DNA of 64,000 nucleotides from Heloderma charlesbogerti (GCA_026122225.1 JANEZZ010002761.1:1240001-1304000); one strand, 5' to 3'; positions 12,401 through 21,199 are shown, counted from the first letter of the stretch. Made by a program: numbers and translations. The notes: generated by a model not told the origin, from the sequence alone.

Positions 12401-13092
12401 ATAAATTACCCATAGCGGGACATTCATCTTAGGTATATTAACCTTATCCCAACTCCTTAAATTAAGTGATGCCCATCTTTCCAAATGAAGAGCTATTTCC
12501 ACCAGTAATACACATATGTTAAATTTCACCATTTGCAAGATACCTCTAGGCACCAAGATACTTAATCACTTCTGGGCAGCAACAGAATTGCCATTTAATA
12601 ACTACTTTGGATGTCTTGATACTAGTTATCGACATTAATTCAGATTTTGACCAATTAATACTATAACCCCAAAGTGTACCAAAGGTATCAGTTAATCTTA
12701 TTCATTTCAGTATAGAAGTATTTACGTTTCTCTTTGATTACTATTGCTAAAAAAAGCTCTGTTTGTAGGATTCATTTATGATGAGAACATGTGAATAGGA
12801 AAATGTGTGGTTTCTAAGAGACTTGTGACGCAGGCCTAGTAAACACTTATTGCTACTAATTACTTCAGGCTGTAGACAATTGATTACATTGATTGATGGA
12901 TTACTAGGCCAAAAACAGAGGTCTGTTATATTCAGGTAGCCTTAAGTGCTTCACCAGTGTAACATAGCTTTCTCTTCAAAGGAGCAGTTCTAGTTCTTCA
13001 GTTTTCTACTCCCCTCCATCATTTTAGAGCTCCAATTTTGTTTAAATATATGTACTTATTTCTTTTATAGGTGGCCTCCGAAGGGACACTAA
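299..13092 (+). CDS. DUF4587-family (PRR29/C21orf58-like) gene, last three coding exons
   Basis: Three exons can be read: 299-438, 9470-9678 and 13071-13092. Each has AG/GT borders and the phases agree: the first ends on a codon boundary, the second leaves two bases completed by the third, then TAA at 13090-13092. About 124 residues are encoded. The first exon gives a Met/Gln-rich helix ([20 protein letters not shown]) followed by SLPPP, which resembles the DUF4587 core of PRR29 and C21orf58. The middle exon has a VHHHHY run and proline-rich sequence, and the protein ends TWPPKGH. The biochemical role of the family is not established. The 5' exons lie before the window. The 9.0-kb and 3.4-kb introns are filled with transposons. 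Family recognition is from memory of the motif; exon structure is read directly. Confidence 0.7.
586..620. repeat. AT-rich trinucleotide microsatellite
   Basis: An imperfect (AGT/AAT)n run lies directly upstream of the CR1 element. Confidence 0.6.
649..3074 (+). mobile_element. CR1 LINE, 5'-truncated, degraded ORF2
   Basis: A CR1 non-LTR retrotransposon. Codons from 649 give the APE-type endonuclease ([38 protein letters not shown]). Past about 1350 come connector and reverse-transcriptase pieces in shifting frames ([13 protein letters not shown] near 2035, [10 protein letters not shown] near 2120, FADD-type box near 2190, [12 protein letters not shown] near 2410). The C-terminal domain (2540-2990) and a 3' tail ending in ATTCTA repeats follow. 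Part of the RT between about 2090 and 2100 is missing, and several frame changes and stops are present, so it is dead. It sits in an intron of the DUF4587-like gene. The tail is characteristic of CR1. Confidence 0.88.
3075..3760 (+). mobile_element. L2 LINE 3' remnant and unassigned sequence
   Basis: From about 3440 to 3580 the sequence resembles the end of L2 ORF2 ([17 protein letters not shown]), the motif seen intact in the L2 at 47.5-49.2 kb. The part 3075-3430 shows no recognisable feature. Confidence 0.5.
3841..5487 (+). CDS. BovB ORF2, endonuclease half, ending at a premature TAG
   Basis: 548 codons open from ATG. The leader includes [19 protein letters not shown], a well-known BovB segment. 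The APE-type endonuclease spans about residues 100-330, with the catalytic GDWN, D and final DH motifs present. The linker before the RT is Lys-rich. In the related reverse copy (near 28.09 kb) the matching codon is GAG, so the stop looks like a single-base change. The true upstream start is uncertain. This is a retrotransposon gene, not a host gene. Confidence 0.85.
   Translation: MPCRATQDGQVMAESSDKMWSTGEGNGNPLQYSCQENPMERITRLKDMTPEDEPLRSEGVQYATGEEQRVFPSSARKSEAAGPNPKGHSAVDVSGGEKKIRCCKEQYCLGTWNVRSMNQGKLEVVKHEMARLNIDILGISELKWTGMGEFNSGDHHIYYCGQESLRRNGVALIVNKRVGKAVLGYNLKNDRMISVRIQGKPFNITVIQVYAPTTDAEEAEVDRFYEDLQHLLELTPKKDVHFIIGDWNAKVGSQEINGITGRHGLGVQNEAGQKLIEFCQENTLIIANTLFQQHKRRLYTWTSPDGQYRNQIDYVLCSQRWRSSIQSVKTRPGADCGADHELLLAKFRLKLKNVGKTTKPFRYDLNHIPDEYTVEVRNRFQGLDLIDRVPEELWMEVRNIVQEAATKSVPKKKKCKKAKWLSDEALQVAHERREAKSKGERGRYTQLNAEFQRIARRDKKAFLNEQCKEIEENNRMGKTRDLFKKIGDLRGTFCAKTGMIKDKEGRDLTEADEIKKRWQEYTEELYRKDLNVPDSCDSAVTELEPDIL
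5488..6980 (+). pseudogene. BovB ORF2, reverse transcriptase half, frameshifted
   Basis: The frame of the endonuclease half continues to about 5935, then shifts because four bases are missing compared with the second copy. The rest runs to the TGA at 6978-6980. The fingers/palm motifs and YADD box are intact. The C-terminal region contains [20 protein letters not shown] and ends [21 protein letters not shown], the usual BovB ending. Confidence 0.85.
7004..7600. other. Intronic sequence with L2-type tail fragments
   Basis: Mostly unremarkable AT-rich intron. A short + strand LINE-tail-like stretch lies near 7350-7440 (AAATAAATAAATGTTAAATAAAT). A minus-strand L2 3' tail lies near 7530-7585 (CCGAAGCTCTCTGGGCAGTG). 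No exon was seen. Confidence 0.4.
7640..8040. repeat. Degenerate minisatellite-like repeat
   Basis: Words such as GTAAGTATC, CAGGACCAGGATGAA and TGAATGTCTGTGGGT recur every 50-70 bases with substitutions, which suggests an old tandem array. The open frame at 8000-8401 starts inside it and continues into unique sequence; it has no recognisable domain. Confidence 0.35.
8430..8744 (+). mobile_element. CR1 LINE 3' fragment
   Basis: A 5'-truncated CR1 holding the end of ORF2 (AGAGGGCCAGGATCTCTTCT onward) and the 3' tail GGCCCCTTCCAACCCTACTA followed by ATTCTATG repeats. It closely matches the CR1 tails at 3.0 kb and 54.5 kb. Confidence 0.88.
8745..9469. other. Intronic sequence, nothing recognised
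   Basis: No repeat family, RNA gene or exon was recognised before the acceptor at 9469. Confidence 0.4.
9470..9678 (+). CDS. DUF4587-like gene, penultimate coding exon
   Basis: The acceptor ctatctgcag precedes 9470 and the donor gtaagt follows 9678. The exon is 209 bases, 69 codons plus two bases. It encodes a His-rich [13 protein letters not shown] stretch and a Pro/Gly/Phe-rich tail ending AMH plus a split codon. The open frame before 9470 belongs to the intron. Confidence 0.7.
9679..10450. other. Intronic sequence, nothing recognised
   Basis: This is the start of the last intron of the DUF4587-like gene. Short open frames lack any domain signature. Confidence 0.4.
10451..10650. mobile_element. 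Palindromic hAT-like MITE (family B)
   Basis: A foldback of about 200 bases. The left arm holds CTGGGTTTCAGTCAGAACTC and the right arm its complement (GTTCTGACTGAAACCCAG); the ends are TAGTGGATGCTTGTGGC and GCCATCAGCCTCCACTG. Flanking octamers GGCCTATC and GTCCTCTC match at six of eight positions, consistent with an old 8-bp target duplication. A cleaner member lies at 13487-13696. Confidence 0.75.
10986..12725 (-). mobile_element. L1-clade LINE, 3' half, reverse strand
   Basis: The minus strand reads as a decayed L1/Tx1-type ORF2 C-terminus: [13 protein letters not shown] (near 12.65 kb), [20 protein letters not shown] and [18 protein letters not shown] (12.2-12.35 kb), then a Trp-rich C-terminal domain (11.25-12.15 kb). 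A T-run near 10985 is the poly(A) tail. Frames change repeatedly, so it is inactive. A paralogue lies at 56973-58688. Confidence 0.8.
13071..13092 (+). CDS. DUF4587-like gene, terminal coding exon
   Basis: After the acceptor tcttttatag, one base completes the Thr codon left by the previous exon. WPPKGH and TAA (13090-13092) follow. The short tail is supported by the exact phase fit and a good polypyrimidine tract. The 3' UTR probably follows, but no clear polyadenylation signal was found nearby. Confidence 0.6.
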
Positions 13093-13174
13093 ACACATCC
13101 TTGAACTATCACTGGAGCTTCTTCATCTGATACTTCATTTCACAGCAGGAATGTCTGACAGCCTGGCCCTACGC

Positions 13175-13260
13175 ATATTTACTCAGAAGTAAGTCCTACT
13201 TAATTCAGTGGGACTTACTCCCAAGGAAGTTTTCATAAGATTGCGGCCAGACTCAGCAGT
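13175..13260. repeat. Dispersed repeat with ACTCAGAAGTAAGTCC motif
   Basis: The words TACTCAGAAGTAAGTCCTAC, AGTGGGACTTACTCCCA and ATTGCGGCCAG also occur, with changes, at 19.93, 29.25 and 43.87 kb. The family was not identified. It is probably part of a non-autonomous element abundant in squamates. Confidence 0.55.
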
Positions 13261-13435
13261 CATGTACTCCATTTACATTGGAGGGAGAGAGATGCTGCTG
13301 CTACGCTAGCATAACGTGCATCGTGTCCCGTACATTCCTAGCACAGACGTGGAGGAGGAAAAATTCTGTGGAGCAAAACACATAACAGAGCAAAACTGCC
13401 AGCATCCAAGGCAATCCCAGCAATCATGGGCTGCG

Positions 13436-13789
13436 CAGCCTTCCCCAATCTGGTGTCCTCCAGATGTTTTAGGCTACAACTCCCAGCAGTGGAGGCTGGT
13501 GGCTCCGAGCTTGGTGGGGTTTTGAATCCATTCTGGGTTTCAGTCAGAACCAGCTGGAACTCTAAAGAAGCTGTCCAAAGTGCTGAACCTAGTTTGGTGA
13601 TAGGCTTCAGCACCTTGGATAGCCCCTTTAGAGTTCTGACTGAAACCCAGAATGGATTCACAGCCCCACCGAAGCCAGAGCCACCAGCCTCCTCTGACTC
13701 CCAGAATTCCTGACCATTGGCCATGCTGGCTGGGGCTGATGGGAGTTGAAGTCCAAAACACCTGGAGGGCACCAGGCTGGGAAAGGGTG
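13436..13789. mobile_element. Palindromic hAT-like MITE (family A), outer element of a nest
   Basis: The left arm (CTCCAGATGTTTTAGGCTACAAC near 13460) pairs with the right arm (GAAGTCCAAAACACCTGGAG near 13750), and the centre carries TGACCATTGGCCATGCTGGC. Other copies lie at 16954, 31426, 40447 and 55319. This copy is split by the family B element at 13487-13696. No target duplication was seen at the outer ends. Confidence 0.75.
13487..13696. mobile_element. Palindromic hAT-like MITE (family B), nested
   Basis: The inverted ends are CAGTGGAGGCTGGTGGCTC and GAGCCACCAGCCTCCTCTG. A perfect 8-bp duplication, ACTCCCAG, flanks it at 13479-13486 and 13697-13704. Both arms contain the CTGGGTTTCAGTCAGAAC word. 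It is 210 bases long and has no coding capacity. The TIR and TSD class fit hAT. Confidence 0.88.
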
Positions 13790-13988
13790 GACTTCAGTGA
13801 TAGCAACGCCCCCCCATGTTGCTCAGCTGGGAAAGGAGCCAGTCCCTCACAACAGTGGAGACATGCCTCCAGGTCACCTTGTGCAGGAGCATCCTCCACT
13901 GTGAGAGCGTCTGTGGCTCAGGCAGGAATGCTCCAGGCACTCGGAGATCTTGGGATGCCTTGCAAGTTTGAATCCCCTTTTACCATTC

Positions 13989-14014
13989 TCACACACACAC
14001 ACACACACACACAC
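13989..14014. repeat. (CA)n microsatellite
   Basis: About 13 CA dinucleotides. Open frames running through it are artefacts. Confidence 0.9.
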
Positions 14015-15680
14015 TGCTCAGAAGCACTCTTCTGACTGCACGGCACAGAAGGAAGGAAGGAAAGAGGCAGCATATACACAGCACCCAAATTGCGCCCTTT
14101 GCTGGACACCCACAGAAGAAACACTCAAGCCTCCTTGGAACAATGGTTTGAGACATATAGAAAGAGAAGATAGTTTTTTTTCAGGCAAGGAAAGGGAAGA
14201 ACCAGGACACACAACAAGAAAAGTCACAAGCACACTCTTACAGCAACAACCCCAGTTGCTCATTGCCTAGGGGTGCTTCCAGATGAGGCTTTTATGGCAC
14301 CATCACTTGGCCTCATTCACAGAATTTGGGCAGGGGTGGAGCGGGGAGGGGGTTCCAGACAACATCATCTTCCACTCATTGTCCTCCCATGTTTTCCTAC
14401 TGCTTCTTCCATCTTTTTTCCTACTTCAGAAAAGCCATTAAGGTAAACAAGATGGAAGTGCTACGTAATGCCTTCCGGTTGTTAGTGCTAGGAGCATCCT
14501 GGGGCACAGGGTTGTGAAATGGGATGCGAGGACAAGCCCCACCAGATGGAATGGGAGGAACGCAGTACCACTCACCTTTTGCATGTCCAACCAACCACAG
14601 TCATGTCAGATGCAACAGAGAAGGAGTTCCTGGAATTCAAACCACATTGCAAGCTGCACAGAGAAGTTCCTCCCCTCCACAGCCAGGAAACAGATCATGG
14701 GGCATTTGACATCCTCCAGCCACCTAATAATATATGCCAATCCCACATAGGTTGCAGAAAGAGCCCTGGCCCAGTGGAACAGCTCAGTTTTCACAAGCAG
14801 AAGATCACAGGTTTGAATCCAGGGTATAACCTCTGACTGGGATTGCCTGGGAGCCCACGTGCCTCCCACAGGCACACCCAAAAGAGTGTGTTTCCTGAGA
14901 CAATGAGGGGAAGCTCAGCATGAGCCAACAGCCAGGCTCTTGCATGTGCAGGCTAGCCCTTTTGGCTGATCTGACTAATCACCTCAGTGCTATTTTGCTG
15001 GTGCTGCTGGACAGAACCGCAGCAGGCCCCACCGTCCACCCCTTATACATTGACTGCCTTATACACCATGGCAGAGGCACCCATCCCTCCTGGGGATCCC
15101 AATAGGCTTGCCCCCTTATACTCCACAGAGACAGATTGGGCTAGAGTGGAGGGATCACTAGCCTGGAGCACAAGCTGTCTCCCACCCCCAGCTGCAGTGT
15201 CTGATCCTGAGGCCAGATCAAGCCAGCATGTGGGGAAGGAATCCCCTCATCTCAAGCCCAGAAGCAAAGAAGCAAGACCTGTGGCACAGTTAGAGCCTTT
15301 ACTGAACAGCATCGGGGTGGACAGTGTTCTAGAATGTAAGAAGATATGTGTATTGGGTTGTCAACCAGTCAAGCCAGTAGGGCAGTTGCATAACAGGTAG
15401 CTGGCACCAGGCGTACCTCATGTTTCCACCTCCATGCCAGGAACATTGTCACCTGTTGCTTAACTGTCTGTCATGAAGCTTAAAGGGGCCCAGGAGCCTG
15501 TCTAGAACAGATAGGTTGGTAACCCTACAGGGAGACAACTGGCATTGCCAGTGCTCATGCAGTGGGTCTGCCTTGTAGTTTGCAGAGGATTGGGCATGAG
15601 GTGTGTGGGCATGGGGTTTATCCTGTCCACTCTATTCTTAGAGAGCTAGCTGCCAGTGGAGAGCAAAGGGGGACAGTGGC
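14015..15680. other. Intergenic sequence, little recognised
   Basis: Many short open frames but no domain, splice-consistent exon or clear TE. Near 14770-14850 a tRNA-like box (GGTTTGAATCC) suggests a decayed SINE. The rest is unassigned. Confidence 0.35.
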
Positions 15681-15980
15681 CTGGTTTGTGTGTAACAACA
15701 ACCCAGAGTATGGGTTGAGTATGGTTTGTCGTTGAATCGTGGGTTGTTACATATGAACCTTGAACAAGGGTTCAACTATGGGTTGTTAACCATGAACAGT
15801 CCAGGAAGAGAATCCATGGTTTGTTGTTCGGTTGTGAACTTTGGGTTGTTTGTGATTAACAACCCATAGTTAAACCATAGTGCAGGGTTCACACATAATG
15901 ACAACCCAAATTCAATGACAACTCATCATACTGAATTCATACTCAACCCATACCCTGGGTTGCCGTTATGTGTGAGCCAG
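15681..15980. mobile_element. Foldback (palindromic) DNA element
   Basis: The left end (CTGGTTTGTGTGTAACAACA, then ACCCAGAGTATGGGTTGAGT) is the imperfect complement of the right end (ACTCAACCCATACCCTGGGT, then TGCCGTTATGTGTGAGCCAG). Each arm exceeds 40 bases, and internal GGGTTGTTA/TAACAACCC words extend the pairing. No target duplication was identified and there is no coding capacity. Confidence 0.75.
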
Positions 15981-15989
15981 AGTAACATA

Positions 15990-16172
15990 CAGTGCCATAG
16001 CACAGTGACAGAGCACATGTTTTGCAAGCAGAAGGGACCAAGTTCAATCCCTGGCATCTCCAGATAGTTCTGGGAAAGTCTAAAACGCTGGAGATCCATC
16101 ACCCATCAGTGTAGACAATGCTTAGCTAGGCTGACCAGTGGCCTAAGTCAGTAGAAGGCAACTTCTTAATGA
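15990..16172 (+). mobile_element. tRNA-derived SINE, degraded
   Basis: The box B-like AAGTTCAATCCCTGGCATCT is followed by a body shared with the SINE at 41974 (GTGTAGACAATGCTTAGCTA, then a GGCAACTTCTT end). A-box-like CAGTGACAGAGCACATG precedes it. It is a retroposon, not a functional tRNA gene. Confidence 0.75.
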
Positions 16173-16953
16173 TCAGCAACTGGGAAACTTGGTCCCGACC
16201 TGGATGCACAATGAGTGTTTATGGAGAAGTGAAAGGTAAGGGTGAGTGATGGCACCCAAGTGCTCTGCCACTGAATTTGCCTCTGCAGCAGCCCCATCCT
16301 TGGGAAGTCTGCAGTGACTAAGGCATTGCTTACCTCTTCCTCTGTAGTCCATCTTCGTTTGGCTCTGCATCTGTTGAGGCCCAGTGGGCTCCATAGTTTA
16401 CAGTCAGAACTTGATCAGAAGAGATCCAGGGGGCTCTGAAGCCCAGTTCAGTGGTGAGAAGTCCAGGGCCCAAGAGTTTGGCTATGCCCAGTTATTCATG
16501 TCATGGCAAGAGGAAGTGGGGAGCTGATTTGGGCCGAATTGGCCTGTGAAGTATCGGAAGAAATGTGAGCTTATGTCTTTCAGTTTTCTCAGAGGAAAGT
16601 GAGTATCTCCCATCCAGCTGCTAGTGGTCGACCTTGAATGTCATGCCAGTAGTTAAGATAGTAAACAGCCTCTCCATGAGAAATTAGCAGAAGGGGTGGA
16701 GGTTTTCAGAGGTGTCACACAGGTTGATATGTCAAATCAAGACGGCAAAATAGAAGCGCTCTGTTTGGCATACAGCTCGTTGATGTGCGTGCTGGTGTGC
16801 AGCGATTGTTTGTGAGTTATGCCGAAGTCTATGCTCCATCATCACAAGACATTGTGGGGGAGGCTGGAGGAAGGACAACACCGCGTTTCTAGTGTTGTTT
16901 TCCGCTCCATTGGATCCTATGAGTGATATTTTCCTTATACTGCCTCTGTATTC

Positions 16954-17091
16954 CAGAGGTGGGGAACCTATGGCCCTCCAGATGTTGTTGGACTGCAGCT
17001 TCCATCTGCCCTAGTCACCATAGCCAATGGTGAGGGATGATGGGAGTTGCAGTCCAACAACATCTGAAGGTCCACAAGTTGCCTACTCCTG
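16954..17091. mobile_element. Palindromic hAT-like MITE (family A)
   Basis: The ends CAGAGGTGGGGAACC and GTTGCCTACTCCTG are inverted repeats. The arms share CCAGATGTTGTTGGACTGCA and its complement. The flanking octamers CTGTATTC (16946-16953) and CTGTAGTC (17092-17099) differ at one base, as expected for an 8-bp hAT duplication. Confidence 0.85.
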
Positions 17092-17358
17092 CTGTAGTCG
17101 GTATAAAGTTGTTATCACTGGGGGTGGGAACAAGGTGGAAGGGTGTGGGATTTGGTGTGAGTCTGCTCCTCCTCTGGCCTGCCCATTCTCTGCCCACACC
17201 TCCACCCCATTTTCAGTTTTATGCCAGAGGAGCAGATATGCTGGTGTATCCTTACAGTACCACCAGCATAACTGAAGGTCTGGGGACATAACTCTGTTCC
17301 ACCACCATAGTGGAGCTTCTGCCATATCCTATTGCCCTCATCTAGCATATATTGAGTA

Positions 17359-17459
17359 GCACGCTCCGGGAGAGAGCACAGGACAGGAAGGCCTGGCGTG
17401 CTATGGTCCATGGGGTCACGAAGAGTCGGACACGACTGAACGACTGAACAACAACAAGA
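17359..17459 (+). mobile_element. BovB LINE 3' end, 101 bp, with target duplication
   Basis: Only the last 100 bases of BovB are present (CACGCTCCGGGAGAGAGC to the ACAACAACAAGA tail). They are almost identical to 6892-6990. It is flanked by perfect 15-bp duplications, AGCATATATTGAGTA, at 17344-17358 and 17460-17474. It is a severely 5'-truncated, recent retrotransposition product. Confidence 0.95.
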
Positions 17460-17474
17460 AGCATATATTGAGTA

Positions 17475-18720
17475 CAGGACTGTACCCCGTCATTATTTTC
17501 AGCTTTATTGATATCTCTCCAATCTGATCTATTTATTCTGGGACTGTAATTCCAAGCCCTGAACAACTACTAATGACTGCTCTTGGGAAGGCCTAGTTGT
17601 CACAAATGCCACTTGAACTCTTTTTTGCTTTTTCCACTGTTCTTTAGTGTAGGAATTATCTTGTGTTCCTTGAGAGGATTAACATATCATGTAACAATCA
17701 GAGATTGGAATAAATGCAATATTATGGTAGAAAAATATAAGGTGCTAAAATTCTGCTATTCTGTACCTGTGCGGTTTTTTCCACTGTCCAAAATGAACAA
17801 GTGAATTGAATGAAATAATTATTTGGGGGGGGGGGGGCCTCTTCAACATACTTTGGGAACCAAAAATATGCAAACTTCCACTTTGATTTCTTAAAGCCCA
17901 ATTCTATAAATATTTACTTGACATGTTTGACTGTGTTCAGTGGCAATTCCTCCAAGGCAAGAGTGCATAAAGTTGCAGGGTAAGCTATTTCATTCAATGG
18001 ATCAGTTGCTTTGATCCACAGACTCGCGGTCTACCTGACCTCTGGGTTTTTTAGACCCTTTTTATTCTTCCATGGGGTGGAAGTGAGAGCTGCTCATAGA
18101 AAACAATAAAGAAATCAAGGATTTTAGCAAAGCTACCATTGCTTAGCAGTGTGCCCACTCCCAAACAAAAGGAGAAGTTCCTGTCTTTGGTGTTCAATGT
18201 GGATCTGGAAGTTCCCTCTCCAGACAATGAGATGCGATAGTCTAGTATGTTTTTGTCTTATTTTTGGCCCTGTTTCACTAGCAAACTGATAGGCACTTGA
18301 ACATCCAGGTCCACTGTTAAAGGAAATGATGATGCTTGCCATTAATTCCTGTTGTGGACACATGGAGGGGCAGGGTGGGGTGGGGGTTGGGAGAGATCCC
18401 ATAGTGGGTGCAGTGTATCGATGGGGTCCTTGCAATTTATAGACCTCCTCTCTGCCCCACCCATCACAACGACAGGTATATTAATATATAAAGTACAGGT
18501 ACTTCTGTAATAACAGTGCTTTATGAGGGAGTGAGAAGAGTGTCTCAATTCAGACTTGCCATAGTTTGCATTAACCATTGTTTAAAATGCAAACCATGGT
18601 TTGAGTGTCAAAATGTCCAAGAGGCAAACCAAGGTTTAGAGCTGTTTGTTTTCCATTCTTGCAGTACTCTTGATTGACTCTTGCAGTACTCTTGATTCAA
18701 GATTGACCTCTTGAAGCAGC
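17475..18720. other. Intergenic sequence with a G-run
   Basis: A G13-like run lies at about 17824-17838. Near 18545-18640 lie short inverted words (GCAAACCATGGTTTG type). No gene or well-defined element was recognised. Confidence 0.35.
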
Positions 18721-18729
18721 AACATGGGT

Positions 18730-21190
18730 TGGGCAATGGAGGCAATGTGCTGTAGTGACTCTGAGGTTCATTTCAGAGAGTAACACTGGGTGACTATTCC
18801 TCGGCTCCTTGGTAATTGAGCTATGGGATTCTACAAGGTACCATGTTGTCCCCAGTGTTGTTTAATATGAAGTGGTCATTAGGGGATTTGGAGCAAAGTG
18901 CCATCCCCATGGCATCTGAATCAGGTGAGGCTGCGCAAGTCCTGGATCAGTGCCTAGACACAGTGATGAGGGCCAATAAACTGAAGCTGAGGCTGTCTTC
19001 ACACTTGGCATTTTATTCCACTACAAACAGTTCCTTTTGATTCCTGATCCTTCCTGGGATTTAGACTGGCCCTGTATACAGGCATCTCTCATAACGTGTC
19101 CCTCCGCATTATATCTTTTCATGGCTGCAGGGAACAATCAGGTCAGAAGGGGGCTGGTGGCTCCATACCCCCTCCCCTCATCATTGCTTCCTGTAACATG
19201 ATTGATGGCTCCGCCCCATCTCTCCGCTCCTCCACAGCAGAGCTGGTCCCCTCCTTCCTCAGAGGGAGAGAGAGTCTTCTCGAGGTTGCTGGCGCTGCTA
19301 GTCCTTCTCTGCTAAATATGTCAGTGTGTGATGGAATTAAATGCAGGACATTGCTTGCACTACTGAGTTTGAAGGGCATACCGATTTCCGGGTTCCCAGC
19401 TACAGAAGTAAGAAATCCACCAATAAACTTGTATACAGTCAATGCACCAAGTCATCCCTAGCAGCCCCCGACCACTTCATGGGGGACACCTTCTTCACTA
19501 GACCCAGCTTGCTTCCCCACCCTCTGCGCTGTTGTTGCTCTTCCCCCTTATTCTGGCTTCCCAACAACCCTGCAAGATGGGCTAGGAGAAGAGATAGTGG
19601 CTGGCTAGGTGGGAGGGAGTACTATGGAAAACCACCTCAGCATTACTGCCTTATCTAAAACAACTCCACACCCCAAAAGGAAACTATTAGAAATGACCAT
19701 TCCAAGCCCTGCATAATGAATTTATTCAGGGGAGGAGAAAAGGAACTTTTAATACCCGTTGAAATCCTAACTGTCACGCTTTTCTCCTGCATGACTTCCC
19801 CATCACCTGGGAGGAAACAAGCCTATTGATCTGGTGAGCAAAAAGGAGAAGAAGCAGTCAGTGAAGTCAATGGGAGGGGGAGGTTCCAAGTACATGCAAT
19901 GAAGGGGATGCACTCCTATGCATGCCTACTCAGAAGCAAGCCACATAGATTTCAATGGCATTTACTCCCAGGAAAGGAAAGCCTTACAGCCAATGAATTT
20001 ACTCTGAAGTAAGCATTGCTGTGTTCAAGGGGATCTTGGAGCCCATAGCAGAATGGGAAAGAGGCAGAAACAGTCACTGGAAGACTGGTCACTGACCTGT
20101 CCGTCCCACCCACCCCCCGCCCAATTTGTTGTAATGACAATGTTATTCAACACCGCCCAGCAGCACTCCCTAGCATATGCCTATACAAAGCGGGACAAAG
20201 CACTAAAGGGGAAATACACAGCAGGGAAAAAATGGCGATTTCAGTCGCAAGCACAGAAAATTCTGAGTTTTCCCTGTTCTCAGATAACACGGAAAGAGGT
20301 AGTAGAAGTTGTGAGATAGCAGCAGGAGAGCAGCGGCGTCATCTAAAGCTCCCATGAAAACCAGTGATTAAAGAAGAACGATCTTGCTAAAAAACTCAGG
20401 TGTGAAGAGAGCCTGAATCTTAGCAAGACTGAGGCCCTGTGGGTGAGTAGTTCCTGAGTCCAGGAAACAGACTTAATGCCTGTTCTGGATGGGGTTGCAC
20501 TCCCTCTGAAAGATCAGGTCTGTAGTCTGGGGGTACTCCTAGATCCATCTCTGTTGCCACGGGCCTAGGTGGCCGTGGCAGCTCAGAGTGCCATTTACAA
20601 GCTTTGACTGGAATGCCAGCCATGGCCTTCCTTGGACAGAGTAGTACAGGCGCTAGTAACCTCAAGACTGGATTACTGCAATGCACTCTGTGTGGGGCTG
20701 CCCTTAAGGCTGCTCCGGAAGCTGTCAGGGCCAGCTCCCTTTTAGCAAGTAACTCCTTTGCTGAGGGAACAGCACTGGCTTCCTATTTGCTACAGAGCCA
20801 GGTTTAAGGTTTTATAAAGGTTTATAAGATATATAAAGCCCTAAACAACGACCAGGATATTTAAGGGAGTCCCTTCTCCCTTACCAGCCTGCCAACTGAG
20901 GTCATCAGATGAAGCAGTCCTAGTGGTCCTGCATTTCGAGTCCAATTGTAGAGCCTTCATTGTACTGGCTCCCTCTCTGTGGAATGTCGATGTCAGGAAA
21001 GCACTGATGTTTTGTTTTCAATGCCTGCTTAAGTCATTTTTATTTAAACAAACTTCTCCTAATTTTCCAGCTATGGTTTTATTGGCATTGTTTGATTTTA
21101 ATATTTTTATTATGTATTTTTTTTCTTGTTATTGTTTATTGCTCAGGAATCTTGTTATAGAGCAGAATATACATTTTGTAAAATAAATAA
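18730..21190 (+). mobile_element. L2 LINE 3' half, split by an inverted-repeat element
   Basis: Left piece 18730-18990: L2 reverse transcriptase (GILQGTMLSPVLFN, AQVLDQCLDTVMRANKLKL). Right piece 20414-21190: C-terminal domain (SLGVLLDPSL-like near 20525, LDYCNAL-like near 20670) and AT-rich L2 tail ending in AAATAAATAAAATAAA. The text is continuous across the junction when 18991-20413 is skipped. Many stops; inactive. Confidence 0.8.
18991..20413. mobile_element. Non-autonomous TIR DNA transposon inserted in L2
   Basis: The ends GGCTGTCTTCACACTTGGC and AGGTGTGAAGAGAGCC are inverted repeats of about 15 bases. TGA occurs on both sides (18988-18990 and 20414-20416), and the surrounding L2 reads through once the insert is ignored. 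A 3-bp duplication would suit the PIF/Harbinger class, but this is inference. The interior of 1.4 kb has no transposase-like frame. It includes the ACTCAGAAGCAAGCC-type repeat near 19927. Confidence 0.6.
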
Positions 21191-21199
21191 AATAAAAAT

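Noticed and set aside
13950..14270. Open frames on both strands through the CA repeat
   Set aside because: They exist because of the (CA)n microsatellite and have no other support.
14987..15400. 137-codon open frame in intergenic sequence
   Set aside because: No recognisable domain or splice-consistent neighbour; length is within chance for GC-moderate sequence.
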